Shown here piece by piece: positions 1-5,514 of a stretch of 5,514 bases of DNA. A program made the translations under genes and the position numbers. Source of the stretch: Methanobacteriaceae archaeon. Lineage in GTDB: Archaea; Methanobacteriota; Methanobacteria; Methanobacteriales; Methanobacteriaceae. Location of the stretch: positions 1 through 5,514 of the forward strand of contig JAUXXK010000148.1 in the NCBI GenBank assembly GCA_030681145.1, given 5' to 3'. Below the pieces are notes generated by a model. It was not told the DNA's origin, did not search any database, and saw only the letters and a program-made list of their open reading frames with translations. Position 1 is the stretch's first letter, and each line of letters starts with the position of its first letter.

Positions 1-549
1 GGCCCAGATAGCTTCTCCAAAGGTGGAGTTCTTAATATTGTGTTCATATTCCTGAGGTTTAATTCTTTTTCCGGTTCTTCTACGGGTTATGATGGCAGAT
101 GCTTCCATTAGTTCTTCCCAGCTTACACCTTTTAGTTCTAGTTCCATGGCCTCAAAGATCTTGGAGACCTTAATTTCATATAATTGGGACAGAGTATCCA
201 CTATATCAAATGATCTTACCACACCACGAACCACATCATCATCACCTAAAACAGGAATACTAACCAGTTTATTATGGGATGTTTCCAGAACAGCCATACG
301 GGCCGGGTCATCTTCCATAACATGAACAATATCCTCTTTAGAATGCATTATATCCTCCACTTTGGACATTTTTTCCCTAAGACCTCTGGTAACATCCAGA
401 GATGTGATCCAACCCACTAATCTCATATCATTGTCCACCACAGGTGTGGTGAATTTACGGTATTTTTCCATTTTAATAGAAACTTCTACCAATCCCTGAT
501 CAGGGGATACAAAAATAAAATCCTTATCCATAATCTCCTTAACTTTCAT
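1..549 (-). CDS. Tandem CBS-domain protein, C-terminus cut off by window edge
   Basis: The reading frame is open from an ATG at 547-549 to the left edge without a stop, giving 183 visible residues. Residues 1-58 form one CBS domain, opening with VKEIMDKDFIFVSP and containing TTPVVDNDMRLVGWIT. Residues 62-122 form a second, with VEDIMHSKEDIVHV and LVSIPVLGDDDVVRGVV. Such pairs usually form a Bateman module that binds adenine nucleotides or S-adenosylmethionine; the ligand here is not evident. After about residue 128 a different, basic segment begins (ITRRRTGKRIK at 153-163) and runs off the window; I do not recognise it. The start lies inside the end of the upstream polyferredoxin gene (11-bp overlap), and a purine-rich site (AGGT within GGAGAGGT, 556-563) sits 6 nt before the ATG, so translational coupling is likely. 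The protein is probably cytoplasmic: no membrane segment is visible. Family identity is strong; the role is unknown. Confidence 0.85.
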   Translation of the reverse strand, partial: MKVKEIMDKDFIFVSPDQGLVEVSIKMEKYRKFTTPVVDNDMRLVGWITSLDVTRGLREKMSKVEDIMHSKEDIVHVMEDDPARMAVLETSHNKLVSIPVLGDDDVVRGVVRSFDIVDTLSQLYEIKVSKIFEAMELELKGVSWEELMEASAIITRRRTGKRIKPQEYEHNIKNSTFGEAIWA

Positions 550-1303
550 TGGCCAACCTCTCCAGAGTTAATGCATTTACCGGACATTTAGTCGAGCAAA
601 CATTACATGATATACATTTATCTTTATCAAGAACAATCTCGCCGTCTTCTAGTTTAATGGCCCCGGTAGGGCAATTTTCTTCGCAGATTAAACATTCAAC
701 ACAAATATCCTGATCAATTAATAATTCCCGGGTTTCTATAACCGGACCCAACTCTCTTTCCAGAGTTATGGCATCAGCCGGGCAAACACTAGCACATGAA
801 CCACAGCCAACACAAAGTTCTCGATTTATATCTGCTGGCTGGTCATTTTCAACTGTTATGGCACGGGTAGGGCATAACCTAGCACAGGTCCCACAGGAAG
901 TACATTTTTCAGGTGATACCTCAATATTCTTCATACGGATAATTCTATGAGGAACATCAGTACTCTCCAAGTGGTATTCTACCTCACCATCAACAGTAGC
1001 TGTGGTTTTAAATACACTGATACATCTCACCGGGCATGTTTGAGCACATATTTCACATTTAACACAATTATTAAGAATTTTAGCAGGTTTTATAACATCA
1101 GCACTTTCAATAGCATCCACCGGACATTCTTGTGAGCAAAGGTTGCATCTAACACATCTGGGTGAAATATTAATGAATTTATCAGAGATGGTACATTCCT
1201 CAATATCTCCCTGAAAATCTTCCACATACTCCTCTAAATCAGCTGATTTTAAGGCAACCTCCTTTTGAAGGTCCCCCATTTTCTTTTTAAAACTTATATC
1301 CAT
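539..1303 (-). CDS. Polyferredoxin with six [4Fe-4S] motifs
   Basis: This 254-residue cytoplasmic protein carries six CxxCxxCxxxCP motifs, with cysteines at 50/53/56/60, 80/83/86/90, 134/137/140/144, 164/167/170/174, 201/204/207/211 and 230/233/236/240. Each should bind one [4Fe-4S] cluster, making an electron wire. Two further cysteines, C37 and C94, fall outside the motifs; C94 follows motif 2 directly (CPVRC). The first 45 residues are charged, probably helical and cluster-free, perhaps a docking segment. The ATG at 1301-1303 is supported by GAGGT (1310-1314) 6 nt upstream. The gene follows the kinase after a 172-bp gap, so it may have its own promoter, and overlaps the CBS gene at its 3' end. 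Six clusters matches what I recall of one of the two polyferredoxins in the eha operon, but position suggests a separate family member near it. Redox partners cannot be told from sequence. The assignment as a polyferredoxin is secure. Confidence 0.96.
   Translation of the reverse strand: MDISFKKKMGDLQKEVALKSADLEEYVEDFQGDIEECTISDKFINISPRCVRCNLCSQECPVDAIESADVIKPAKILNNCVKCEICAQTCPVRCISVFKTTATVDGEVEYHLESTDVPHRIIRMKNIEVSPEKCTSCGTCARLCPTRAITVENDQPADINRELCVGCGSCASVCPADAITLERELGPVIETRELLIDQDICVECLICEENCPTGAIKLEDGEIVLDKDKCISCNVCSTKCPVNALTLERLANES
556..563 (-). promoter_or_regulatory. Ribosome binding site of the CBS gene inside the polyferredoxin gene
   Basis: GGAGAGGT on the minus strand lies 6 nt before the ATG at 547-549 and within the last codons of the polyferredoxin (around LERLAN). 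It supports the ATG as start and an 11-bp gene overlap, hence coupled translation of the two proteins. Confidence 0.65.
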
Positions 1304-1309
1304 AATTAA

Positions 1310-1314
1310 ACCTC
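1310..1314 (-). promoter_or_regulatory. Ribosome binding site of the six-cluster polyferredoxin
   Basis: On the minus strand GAGGT lies 6 nt before the ATG at 1301-1303. It matches the archaeal anti-Shine-Dalgarno sequence and supports this start for the polyferredoxin. Its presence also argues against a leaderless transcript. Confidence 0.7.
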
Positions 1315-1400
1315 TAAGACGAGTTTTATAATGCTATTTATGCACAAATAACATGAACGATATTTTTTTTAATTCAAATGAAATCTTTTTTAATTTTTAG

Positions 1401-1417
1401 TTAAGGAAATTTCTTAA
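1401..1417. repeat. Near-palindrome at the predicted transcription start
   Basis: The sequence TTAAGGAAATTTCTTAA is an inverted repeat with two 8-bp arms (TTAAGAAA and TTTCTTAA) once a single extra G at 1405 or 1406 is set aside. It overlaps the start site predicted from the box A candidate, where a repressor operator would be expected. It could equally be a chance feature of AT-rich DNA. Confidence 0.3.
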
Positions 1418-1434
1418 ATTGTGATAAAGTGATT

Positions 1435-1445
1435 CTTTTTATAAG
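1435..1445 (-). promoter_or_regulatory. Candidate archaeal box A (TATA) promoter element
   Basis: The minus strand reads CTTATAAAAAG here, close to an archaeal TATA box, with AT-rich sequence upstream where a BRE would sit. Transcription would begin about 25 nt downstream, near 1410-1415, leaving a leader of roughly 110 nt before the polyferredoxin ATG. AT-rich gaps produce such matches by chance, so this is tentative. Confidence 0.35.
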
Positions 1446-1475
1446 TATTAATTAAATATGCATAACTTAAACCTA

Positions 1476-2426
1476 TTAATTCTTTTCATATTTTTCTAGG
1501 GACATGTCCTTAATTAAGGGCAACCCATCAATGGCACCTATACATTCCACACATCGAGAGGCCACTTTATTTCCAAATTCACACGCATCTTCCAGAGAAA
1601 ATTTTTTGATAACTCCATATAAAAAACCGGCATTGAAAGAATCCCCGGCACCAGTAGTATCCCTACATTTAACCTTAAAGCATGGTAGAAAAATAGATTG
1701 TGAACCATCAAAAGCCATTGCACCTTTATATCCTCTTTTAACCACCACTGTATCAATACCATAATTAATAAATGTTTTTAATGATTTAATTAAATCAGAG
1801 TTATCATGAAAATTATCTTTTTTAAGGAGTATTTTTAATTCAGTTTCATTGAGTAGTAAAATATTGGTACTGTATAGAATCTTCTCCAGAGATTTTATTC
1901 CTTTGTGGGCATAGATCATTCCAGGATCAAAGCTAACTTTGATACCAGAAATTTCATCCAATAATTGTTCCTGAGTATAAAATGTATCACCTACAAAAGA
2001 GCTTAAATGAAGTATTTTGGTTTTGGAAACATGATTAATATCAATTTCATCTAGAGTTATAGTATCATTGACCCCTGGTTCAACATACAATGCACGTTCA
2101 CCCTGGGAATCTATAAAACCCATGACCCTGCCACTACGGCCGGAAGGAGAGGTTATAATACATTTATCATCAATGTTTTCCTGGATTAAGTTATTATGGA
2201 GTATTTCACCTTCTCTGTCCTGGGCCACTTTACCAATGAAACCAGTTTTAAGATTTAAGCGAGAAGTGCCAATGATAGTATTCGCAGCAGATCCGCCGCA
2301 AGTTTCGGTGAATCCTTTTACAAAGCTTTCTTCATCTGCTCCAGCTATTTTATCCACCAGATGGAGCTGATCCATGTTAAGGGCTCCAAAACCAATTATA
2401 TCCATTGAAGAGTTTTTATCTTTCAT
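1476..2426 (-). CDS. PfkB/ribokinase-family carbohydrate or nucleoside kinase
   Basis: This 316-residue protein has the usual length and landmarks of the PfkB family, which phosphorylate a sugar, sugar phosphate or nucleoside with ATP. Visible motifs are the N-terminal glycine motif CGGSAANT (43-50), SFDPG (165-169), NETE (193-196), VVVKRG (227-232) and the signature DTTGAGDSFNAGF (256-268), in which D262 is the expected catalytic base. The substrate cannot be read from the sequence; ribokinase, adenosine kinase and the broad-specificity archaeal nucleoside kinases all share these motifs. The ATG at 2424-2426 follows directly on an in-frame TAA and lacks a strong Shine-Dalgarno site; M8, just before the first strand DIIGFGALNMDQ, is an alternative start. 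It lies 53 bp after the Ftr-like gene, probably in the same transcript, and with the HAD protein it makes a kinase-phosphatase pair around Ftr. Family certain, substrate unknown. Confidence 0.93.
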   Translation of the reverse strand: MKDKNSSMDIIGFGALNMDQLHLVDKIAGADEESFVKGFTETCGGSAANTIIGTSRLNLKTGFIGKVAQDREGEILHNNLIQENIDDKCIITSPSGRSGRVMGFIDSQGERALYVEPGVNDTITLDEIDINHVSKTKILHLSSFVGDTFYTQEQLLDEISGIKVSFDPGMIYAHKGIKSLEKILYSTNILLLNETELKILLKKDNFHDNSDLIKSLKTFINYGIDTVVVKRGYKGAMAFDGSQSIFLPCFKVKCRDTTGAGDSFNAGFLYGVIKKFSLEDACEFGNKVASRCVECIGAIDGLPLIKDMSLEKYEKN

Positions 2427-2479
2427 TTATGACTTTCTCGTTTTGATTTATTTGTGGAATTTAAGATATGGTATTTATT

Positions 2480-3370
2480 TTAAAATAGGTCTTTCAAGTG
2501 AAGTTTATATTTACCAAGTTTACCCTGGTAGTTGCCAGCAGAGATTTTATTAACCCCTTCAACTTCACAGGCGGCTTCAATACCTACTTTCATGGCTTTC
2601 TTCACATTTTCCATATCCAGACCATTAATCACAATTTCCGGAATATATTTTGCTTTTTCCGGGACCAATGATTCTTCTTGAAGTTTTGGCTTTAGTGAAG
2701 GACAATATGGATGGTTGGTAGTGGGTCCAATCCAGGGATAGTTGGTTTCGGGTTTGGATGCTGCAGAGCAAATATCAAAGGGAGTGATAATTCCTTCCAC
2801 TTCTTTAATTGCTTCTAGGGCCTTTTGACCAGCTTCAATTACTGCTTCTCTGGTTTCACACATATACCAAAAATTAGCACCCATAAAACCACTCTGATAT
2901 CCCAGTTGGTGTTCTACTTTGAAATCAGGAATAGCAATAGGCACCACAATCATTTTTCGCCCATTTAATTCTTCTTCCCATTCATATCCATCTCCACAGT
3001 GGCCCACTTGTTTCATCATGCCTATGTATCCCTCAGGAAGAGGTGTGGCATTAAAAAGAGAGGTAAATGGCTTTACAAGAATATCCTGGCGAATACGGTA
3101 GGATAATTCTACTTCAAATTTTTCCAGATCATCTAATCCAAACCAGAACTGAACTATAGCGCCATTTTTACCGTCTGGAGTTTTTGATGAGTCAATAAAT
3201 GATTCCACGCCCCCCTCAACCCGACCAATAACAGCCCCCGGAGTAGAGGTAGAATCATATGCTGCCCTTTCAATGATTTGATCATTATCAGCAGTTATGA
3301 TTGCCCGAACACATTTTCCATCAAATATTTCACAGTAAGTATCTTCAATTTCTATTCCATTAATATCCAT
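2480..3370 (-). CDS. Formylmethanofuran:tetrahydromethanopterin formyltransferase paralogue (Ftr-like)
   Basis: At 296 residues it has the length of Ftr, which moves the formyl group from formylmethanofuran to tetrahydromethanopterin in the cytoplasm as step two of CO2 reduction to methane. Family hallmarks are the start MDINGIEIEDTY, TPDGKNG (64-70), NGRK (136-139), PYCPSLK (221-227), EIVINGL (245-251) and the end KISAGNYQGKLGKYKLHL. E245 aligns with the glutamate that I recall as implicated in catalysis in Methanopyrus kandleri Ftr. Two regions differ from canonical Ftr as I remember it: residues 30-60, where the CPAEAGI-type loop is absent, and 195-206, where FPGGIVAS is shortened to FDICSAAS. 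It is therefore probably the second, diverged copy (often named formyltransferase II), with the housekeeping ftr elsewhere, and activity is unproven. GGGGTG (3377-3382) lies 6 nt before the ATG. Neighbours are polyferredoxin and HAD genes, as in the eha region. Confidence 0.9.
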   Translation of the reverse strand: MDINGIEIEDTYCEIFDGKCVRAIITADNDQIIERAAYDSTSTPGAVIGRVEGGVESFIDSSKTPDGKNGAIVQFWFGLDDLEKFEVELSYRIRQDILVKPFTSLFNATPLPEGYIGMMKQVGHCGDGYEWEEELNGRKMIVVPIAIPDFKVEHQLGYQSGFMGANFWYMCETREAVIEAGQKALEAIKEVEGIITPFDICSAASKPETNYPWIGPTTNHPYCPSLKPKLQEESLVPEKAKYIPEIVINGLDMENVKKAMKVGIEAACEVEGVNKISAGNYQGKLGKYKLHLKDLF

Positions 3371-3455
3371 TCAATACACCCCAATGGACTCTTAGATTTA
3401 TTTTCCAATGAAATATTAGATTTATTCTACCAGGGACTCTTAAGTTAATGTTCAT
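3360..3455 (-). CDS. Possible 31-residue small ORF with 8-residue repeats
   Basis: An ATG (3453-3455) follows the HAD stop codon TAA directly. GGAGGG (3465-3470) lies 9 nt before it, inside the end of the HAD gene. The frame ends at a TAA (3360-3362) 11 bp inside the Ftr-like gene, a layout that would allow translational coupling through all three genes. The predicted peptide begins MN and then has three repeats: INLRVPGR, INLIFHWK and INLRVHWG, followed by a short tail. It is basic and contains no known motif. The repeats are the DNA tandem array read in frame, so the ORF could be a by-product of that array. I would not call it a gene without conservation or expression data. Confidence 0.25.
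   Translation of the reverse strand: MNINLRVPGRINLIFHWKINLRVHWGVLNGY
3381..3452. repeat. Three degenerate 24-bp tandem repeats
   Basis: The gap between the HAD and Ftr-like genes consists almost wholly of three head-to-tail 24-bp units (3381-3404, 3405-3428, 3429-3452). Units 1 and 2 agree at 20 of 24 positions, sharing CCAATG and TTAGATTTATT. Units 1 and 3 agree at about 17 of 24, sharing GGACTCTTA (3386-3394 and 3434-3442). The period is a multiple of three and the units stay in frame with a small minus-strand ORF. A regulator-binding array, a relic of coding duplication or slippage could each explain it. Confidence 0.7.
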
Positions 3456-4490
3456 TTAACCCAGCCCTCCAATAGATTCTCCTCTGATTTTTTTACGAGA
3501 TTTCATGCTTTCTGTTAATATATATTCCTGGTTATCTGGGGTGATTATTTCCATTATTGGTAAATCAGATGCAAAAACTTCTTCAAATTGTTTAAGAATA
3601 TTTAAATTAACCCTGAAATTAGATAAGGCCCTTTCAGGATCTGTGGTATATGCCTCTAAAAATTGTTTAATGTAAGTACTGTTAAATCGAGAGTGTAAAT
3701 CCATTAAAAGAGAAGTGGCAATAGTATGATTTGATATTATGGCAATTTCAGCCGCTTTAATAGCAAACTCATTGCCATTAAAAGAAACAGAAATTCCTTT
3801 ATTTTCCCTAGCCAGTGCTAATGGTTCCACATCAGTTATACTGTCACCGATATACATGATTTTATCAGGGGTTAAGCCGGTTTTATTTAAAATATCTTCC
3901 ACAGCCAGTTTTTTACCTACACCACCAACGGTTTTTATTTGGGGGAGTATTTTTCCTATTTCCATGGATGGTATTTCCTGGAAGAATATTTTATCCATTG
4001 TATCAAAATCAGCACCATCCACTATGATGTCCTTTATATTTTTCAGTTTTTCAGATTCATTAGTAGATAGTGATACTGTATCCAGATTGGTTTGGGTGGA
4101 ATATGTATTTTCCACTGGAAATCCGTTTAAATTGCATAGGGCTTCAATATACTGTTGGTAACTGGTACTAACTATGAATGAATGCATCATATTATAGGCC
4201 AGATTAATAGTTTCTTTAGCACCGGGAACCATCTGCACAGTTTTTCTGGAAAACTCAATCATCTTCTTATTGTTGAGTCCGTATGCTTTTAGAAAAGGAA
4301 CTATGAGTTTAAGGGTGTCTCCAGCATTATAACCTGGTTTTTTTATTTCATCTACCAGTATGTCGTCGTATTTACTTACTGCTTGGAAGAATTTATCTCC
4401 TTGAGGAATAAAATGCTCTGACAATTCGAATGCATTATCATTAATGGATAAAGGTCCTTCACAGTCAGTTATGAAAAGTTTTTTTGACAA
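3456..4490 (-). CDS. HAD-superfamily phosphatase-like protein of the eha region
   Basis: This 344-residue protein has the four HAD motifs: motif I ITDCEGPLS with nucleophile D9, motif II IVSTS (106-110), motif III lysine at K193 or K194, and motif IV GDSITD (215-220). Residues 20-100 would form a helical cap. The second acidic residue of motif I is glutamate (E11), not the usual aspartate; I recall the same DxEG pattern in Pseudomonas ThrH. HAD enzymes of this type hydrolyse or transfer phosphate from small molecules; the substrate here is unknown. The C-terminal 80 residues have no recognised domain. The start is a TTG (4488-4490): no ATG or GTG lies upstream in frame within the gap, and a strong AGGAGGG sits 9 nt before it. 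It lies 40 bp after the polyferredoxin gene, surely in one operon. It may be the protein annotated as Eha subunit R in relatives, but I cannot confirm that name. Confidence 0.88.
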   Translation of the reverse strand: MSKKLFITDCEGPLSINDNAFELSEHFIPQGDKFFQAVSKYDDILVDEIKKPGYNAGDTLKLIVPFLKAYGLNNKKMIEFSRKTVQMVPGAKETINLAYNMMHSFIVSTSYQQYIEALCNLNGFPVENTYSTQTNLDTVSLSTNESEKLKNIKDIIVDGADFDTMDKIFFQEIPSMEIGKILPQIKTVGGVGKKLAVEDILNKTGLTPDKIMYIGDSITDVEPLALARENKGISVSFNGNEFAIKAAEIAIISNHTIATSLLMDLHSRFNSTYIKQFLEAYTTDPERALSNFRVNLNILKQFEEVFASDLPIMEIITPDNQEYILTESMKSRKKIRGESIGGLG

Positions 4491-4499
4491 AAAAATGTT

Positions 4500-4506
4500 C
4501 CCTCCT
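4500..4506 (-). promoter_or_regulatory. Strong Shine-Dalgarno site deciding the TTG start of the HAD gene
   Basis: The minus strand reads AGGAGGG here, 9 nt before TTG at 4488-4490. It is the strongest ribosome binding site in the window and sits in a 40-bp gap with no ATG or GTG in frame, so it fixes the rare TTG as initiator. The resulting MSKKLFITDC places HAD motif I at the very N-terminus, as normal. Confidence 0.8.
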
Positions 4507-4530
4507 AATAAAAGAGAATTTAAGAATAAT

Positions 4531-5514
4531 TTAGTCTTTTAGTTGGACAGTTATAGAGTTTACAGGACATATGGACTGACATTCACCACAGGCAATACAT
4601 GACTCTTGCTTAACCATGACTTCATCGTTTTCCATGATTAATGCATCAACCGGACATTTGTTAACACATACCCCACAGGACTGGCAAAGAATATCATTAA
4701 CTATAACTTCACCCTGCCGTTGTTCAGTAATTTGCCGCCTTTTTACCAGAATTTTATCATCTGTAATTATGAAATATTCTTCTTTTAAGTTAATAGCTTC
4801 CACTGGACAAGTTTGGGCACACTTACCACAGTATACACATTCAGAACTTATATGGATAGGTGATGGCATCTCCAGTTCAATGCATCTTACTGGGCACTGT
4901 TCAATACAAGCACCACACCCAATACAATTCTCCTCTATCACAGCAATATTACGTTGAGGAGATGTAAATTCAATAATTTCTTTTATATCCCCTATTTCCA
5001 AATCCGAATTAACCATATGCTCAATATCATCTTTTATAATGGAGGTTACATCTATTTCAAATTCTTCTTCCTGATTTTGATAACTTATATCTCTTAAAAT
5101 TTTATTTAAGATATTATCAATTTTTCCAGCGTCTTTGGCCAGTTTTTCAGATTCTTTTTCAAGAAGTTCCGATACTATATCCATAGTTTTAATTTTAGAG
5201 AATTGTTCGTAAGCCTTTTTTCGGGATGAATATTTAATAGCCGCAGAAGGACAAACTTCAAGACATTCCTCACAACGGGCACAGTAGGAAGGATCAATAT
5301 AAGGCATTTTACTTATTTTACCTAAATTTATAGCGCCTCGAGAAGGACAAACGCGAGTACAGGTCATACAACCAATACAGTCTTTTTTGTTCACTACAAT
5401 ACCTTTTCCTCCAACCACGGACCTTGGTAAAATTTTACCATATTTAATGGCTTCGGTGGGACATACTCGTGAACAGAATCCACAACTTACGCATTTATCC
5501 TCATCAATTTCACT
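4531..5514 (-). CDS. Large polyferredoxin (at least seven [4Fe-4S] motifs), N-terminus beyond window
   Basis: The frame stays open to the right edge, giving 327 visible residues. A GTG at 5416-5418 is not the start, because a complete CVSCGFCSRVCP motif lies upstream of it in frame. Visible cluster cysteines are 8/11/14/18, 46/49/52/56, 78/81/84/88, 197/200/203/207, 226/229/232/236, 277/280/283/287 and 306/309/312/316 (residues counted from the edge), enough for seven [4Fe-4S] clusters. Residues about 90-190 form a cysteine-free, highly charged, probably helical insert between motifs 3 and 4. An extra cysteine, C211, follows motif 4 in the form CPVRC. The protein is expected to relay electrons in the cytoplasm, probably between the Eha hydrogenase and soluble partners. 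The known eha operon encodes, as I recall, a six-cluster and a ten-cluster polyferredoxin; at least seven clusters here would fit the larger. The HAD gene follows 40 bp downstream. Confidence 0.95.
   Translation of the reverse strand, partial: SEIDEDKCVSCGFCSRVCPTEAIKYGKILPRSVVGGKGIVVNKKDCIGCMTCTRVCPSRGAINLGKISKMPYIDPSYCARCEECLEVCPSAAIKYSSRKKAYEQFSKIKTMDIVSELLEKESEKLAKDAGKIDNILNKILRDISYQNQEEEFEIDVTSIIKDDIEHMVNSDLEIGDIKEIIEFTSPQRNIAVIEENCIGCGACIEQCPVRCIELEMPSPIHISSECVYCGKCAQTCPVEAINLKEEYFIITDDKILVKRRQITEQRQGEVIVNDILCQSCGVCVNKCPVDALIMENDEVMVKQESCIACGECQSICPVNSITVQLKD

Larger units (their letters stand above)
1304..1475. other. AT-rich intergenic region, probable control region
   Basis: This 172-bp gap between the kinase stop and the polyferredoxin start is the longest in the window and very A+T rich. 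It contains a possible minus-strand box A, a near-palindrome just downstream of it, and the Shine-Dalgarno site. No ORF worth calling, tRNA or structured RNA is seen. No clear T-rich terminator for the kinase transcript is visible on the minus strand, so read-through from the upstream genes remains possible. Confidence 0.6.

Noticed and set aside
1323..1330. Second TATA-like site (TATAAAAC, minus strand)
   Set aside because: Transcription from it would begin at about the polyferredoxin start codon and omit the Shine-Dalgarno site, so the element at 1435-1445 fits better.
1363..1370. Run of eight T on the plus strand as a terminator
   Set aside because: No plus-strand gene precedes it, and on the transcribed minus strand it is an A run, which does not terminate archaeal transcription.
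1538..1762. Minus-strand 74-codon ORF inside the kinase gene
   Set aside because: It is in another frame of the PfkB kinase, across its catalytic signature, with no motif of its own.
3381..3452. CRISPR array
   Set aside because: The 24-bp units are directly adjacent and degenerate, with no unique spacers and no cas genes nearby.
89..4957. Plus-strand ORFs of 60-140 codons across the window (for example 3739-4161 and 4616-4957)
   Set aside because: They lie opposite well-supported minus-strand genes with clear family motifs, and their translations are low-complexity Ser/Pro-rich or otherwise lack recognisable domains.
5416..5418. GTG as start of the large polyferredoxin
   Set aside because: The same frame continues to the right edge and contains a complete CxxCxxCxxxCP motif upstream of the GTG, so the true start is outside the window.

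Overview
The window looks like part of the chromosome of a hydrogenotrophic methanogen, most likely a mesophilic member of the Methanobacteriales (Methanobacterium or a close relative). The reasons are a formylmethanofuran:tetrahydromethanopterin formyltransferase homologue, two large polyferredoxins built from CxxCxxCxxxCP repeats, A+T-rich intergenic DNA, and purine-rich Shine-Dalgarno sites. No phage, insertion sequence, CRISPR or RNA gene signal is visible.

All six clear genes lie on the minus strand and are transcribed from the right edge towards position 1. In that order they are: (1) a polyferredoxin truncated at the right edge, with seven visible [4Fe-4S] motifs; (2) a HAD-superfamily phosphatase-like protein with a TTG start; (3) an Ftr paralogue; (4) a PfkB/ribokinase-family sugar or nucleoside kinase; (5) after a 172-bp AT-rich gap that may hold a promoter, a second polyferredoxin with six motifs; (6) a protein with tandem CBS domains, overlapping gene 5 by 11 bp and truncated at the left edge. 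The gap between genes 2 and 3 holds three degenerate 24-bp tandem repeats, which also read as a possible 31-codon ORF with three 8-residue repeats.

From general knowledge, polyferredoxins together with hydrophilic genes including an Ftr-like protein resemble the downstream end of the energy-converting hydrogenase A (eha) operon of Methanothermobacter-type methanogens. I cannot verify the subunit letters from sequence alone, so I leave those symbols blank. No hydrogenase core subunit is in the window. The expected location would be beyond the right edge.

Working model (inference): the polyferredoxins carry low-potential electrons between the membrane hydrogenase and the first CO2-reduction steps. 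The Ftr paralogue, phosphatase and kinase form an accessory metabolic module of unknown substrate. The second polyferredoxin and the CBS protein form a translationally coupled pair that may link electron flow to adenylate status. The most interesting points are the diverged Ftr paralogue between a kinase and a phosphatase, the DxE version of HAD motif I, and the in-frame tandem repeat just before the Ftr-like gene.
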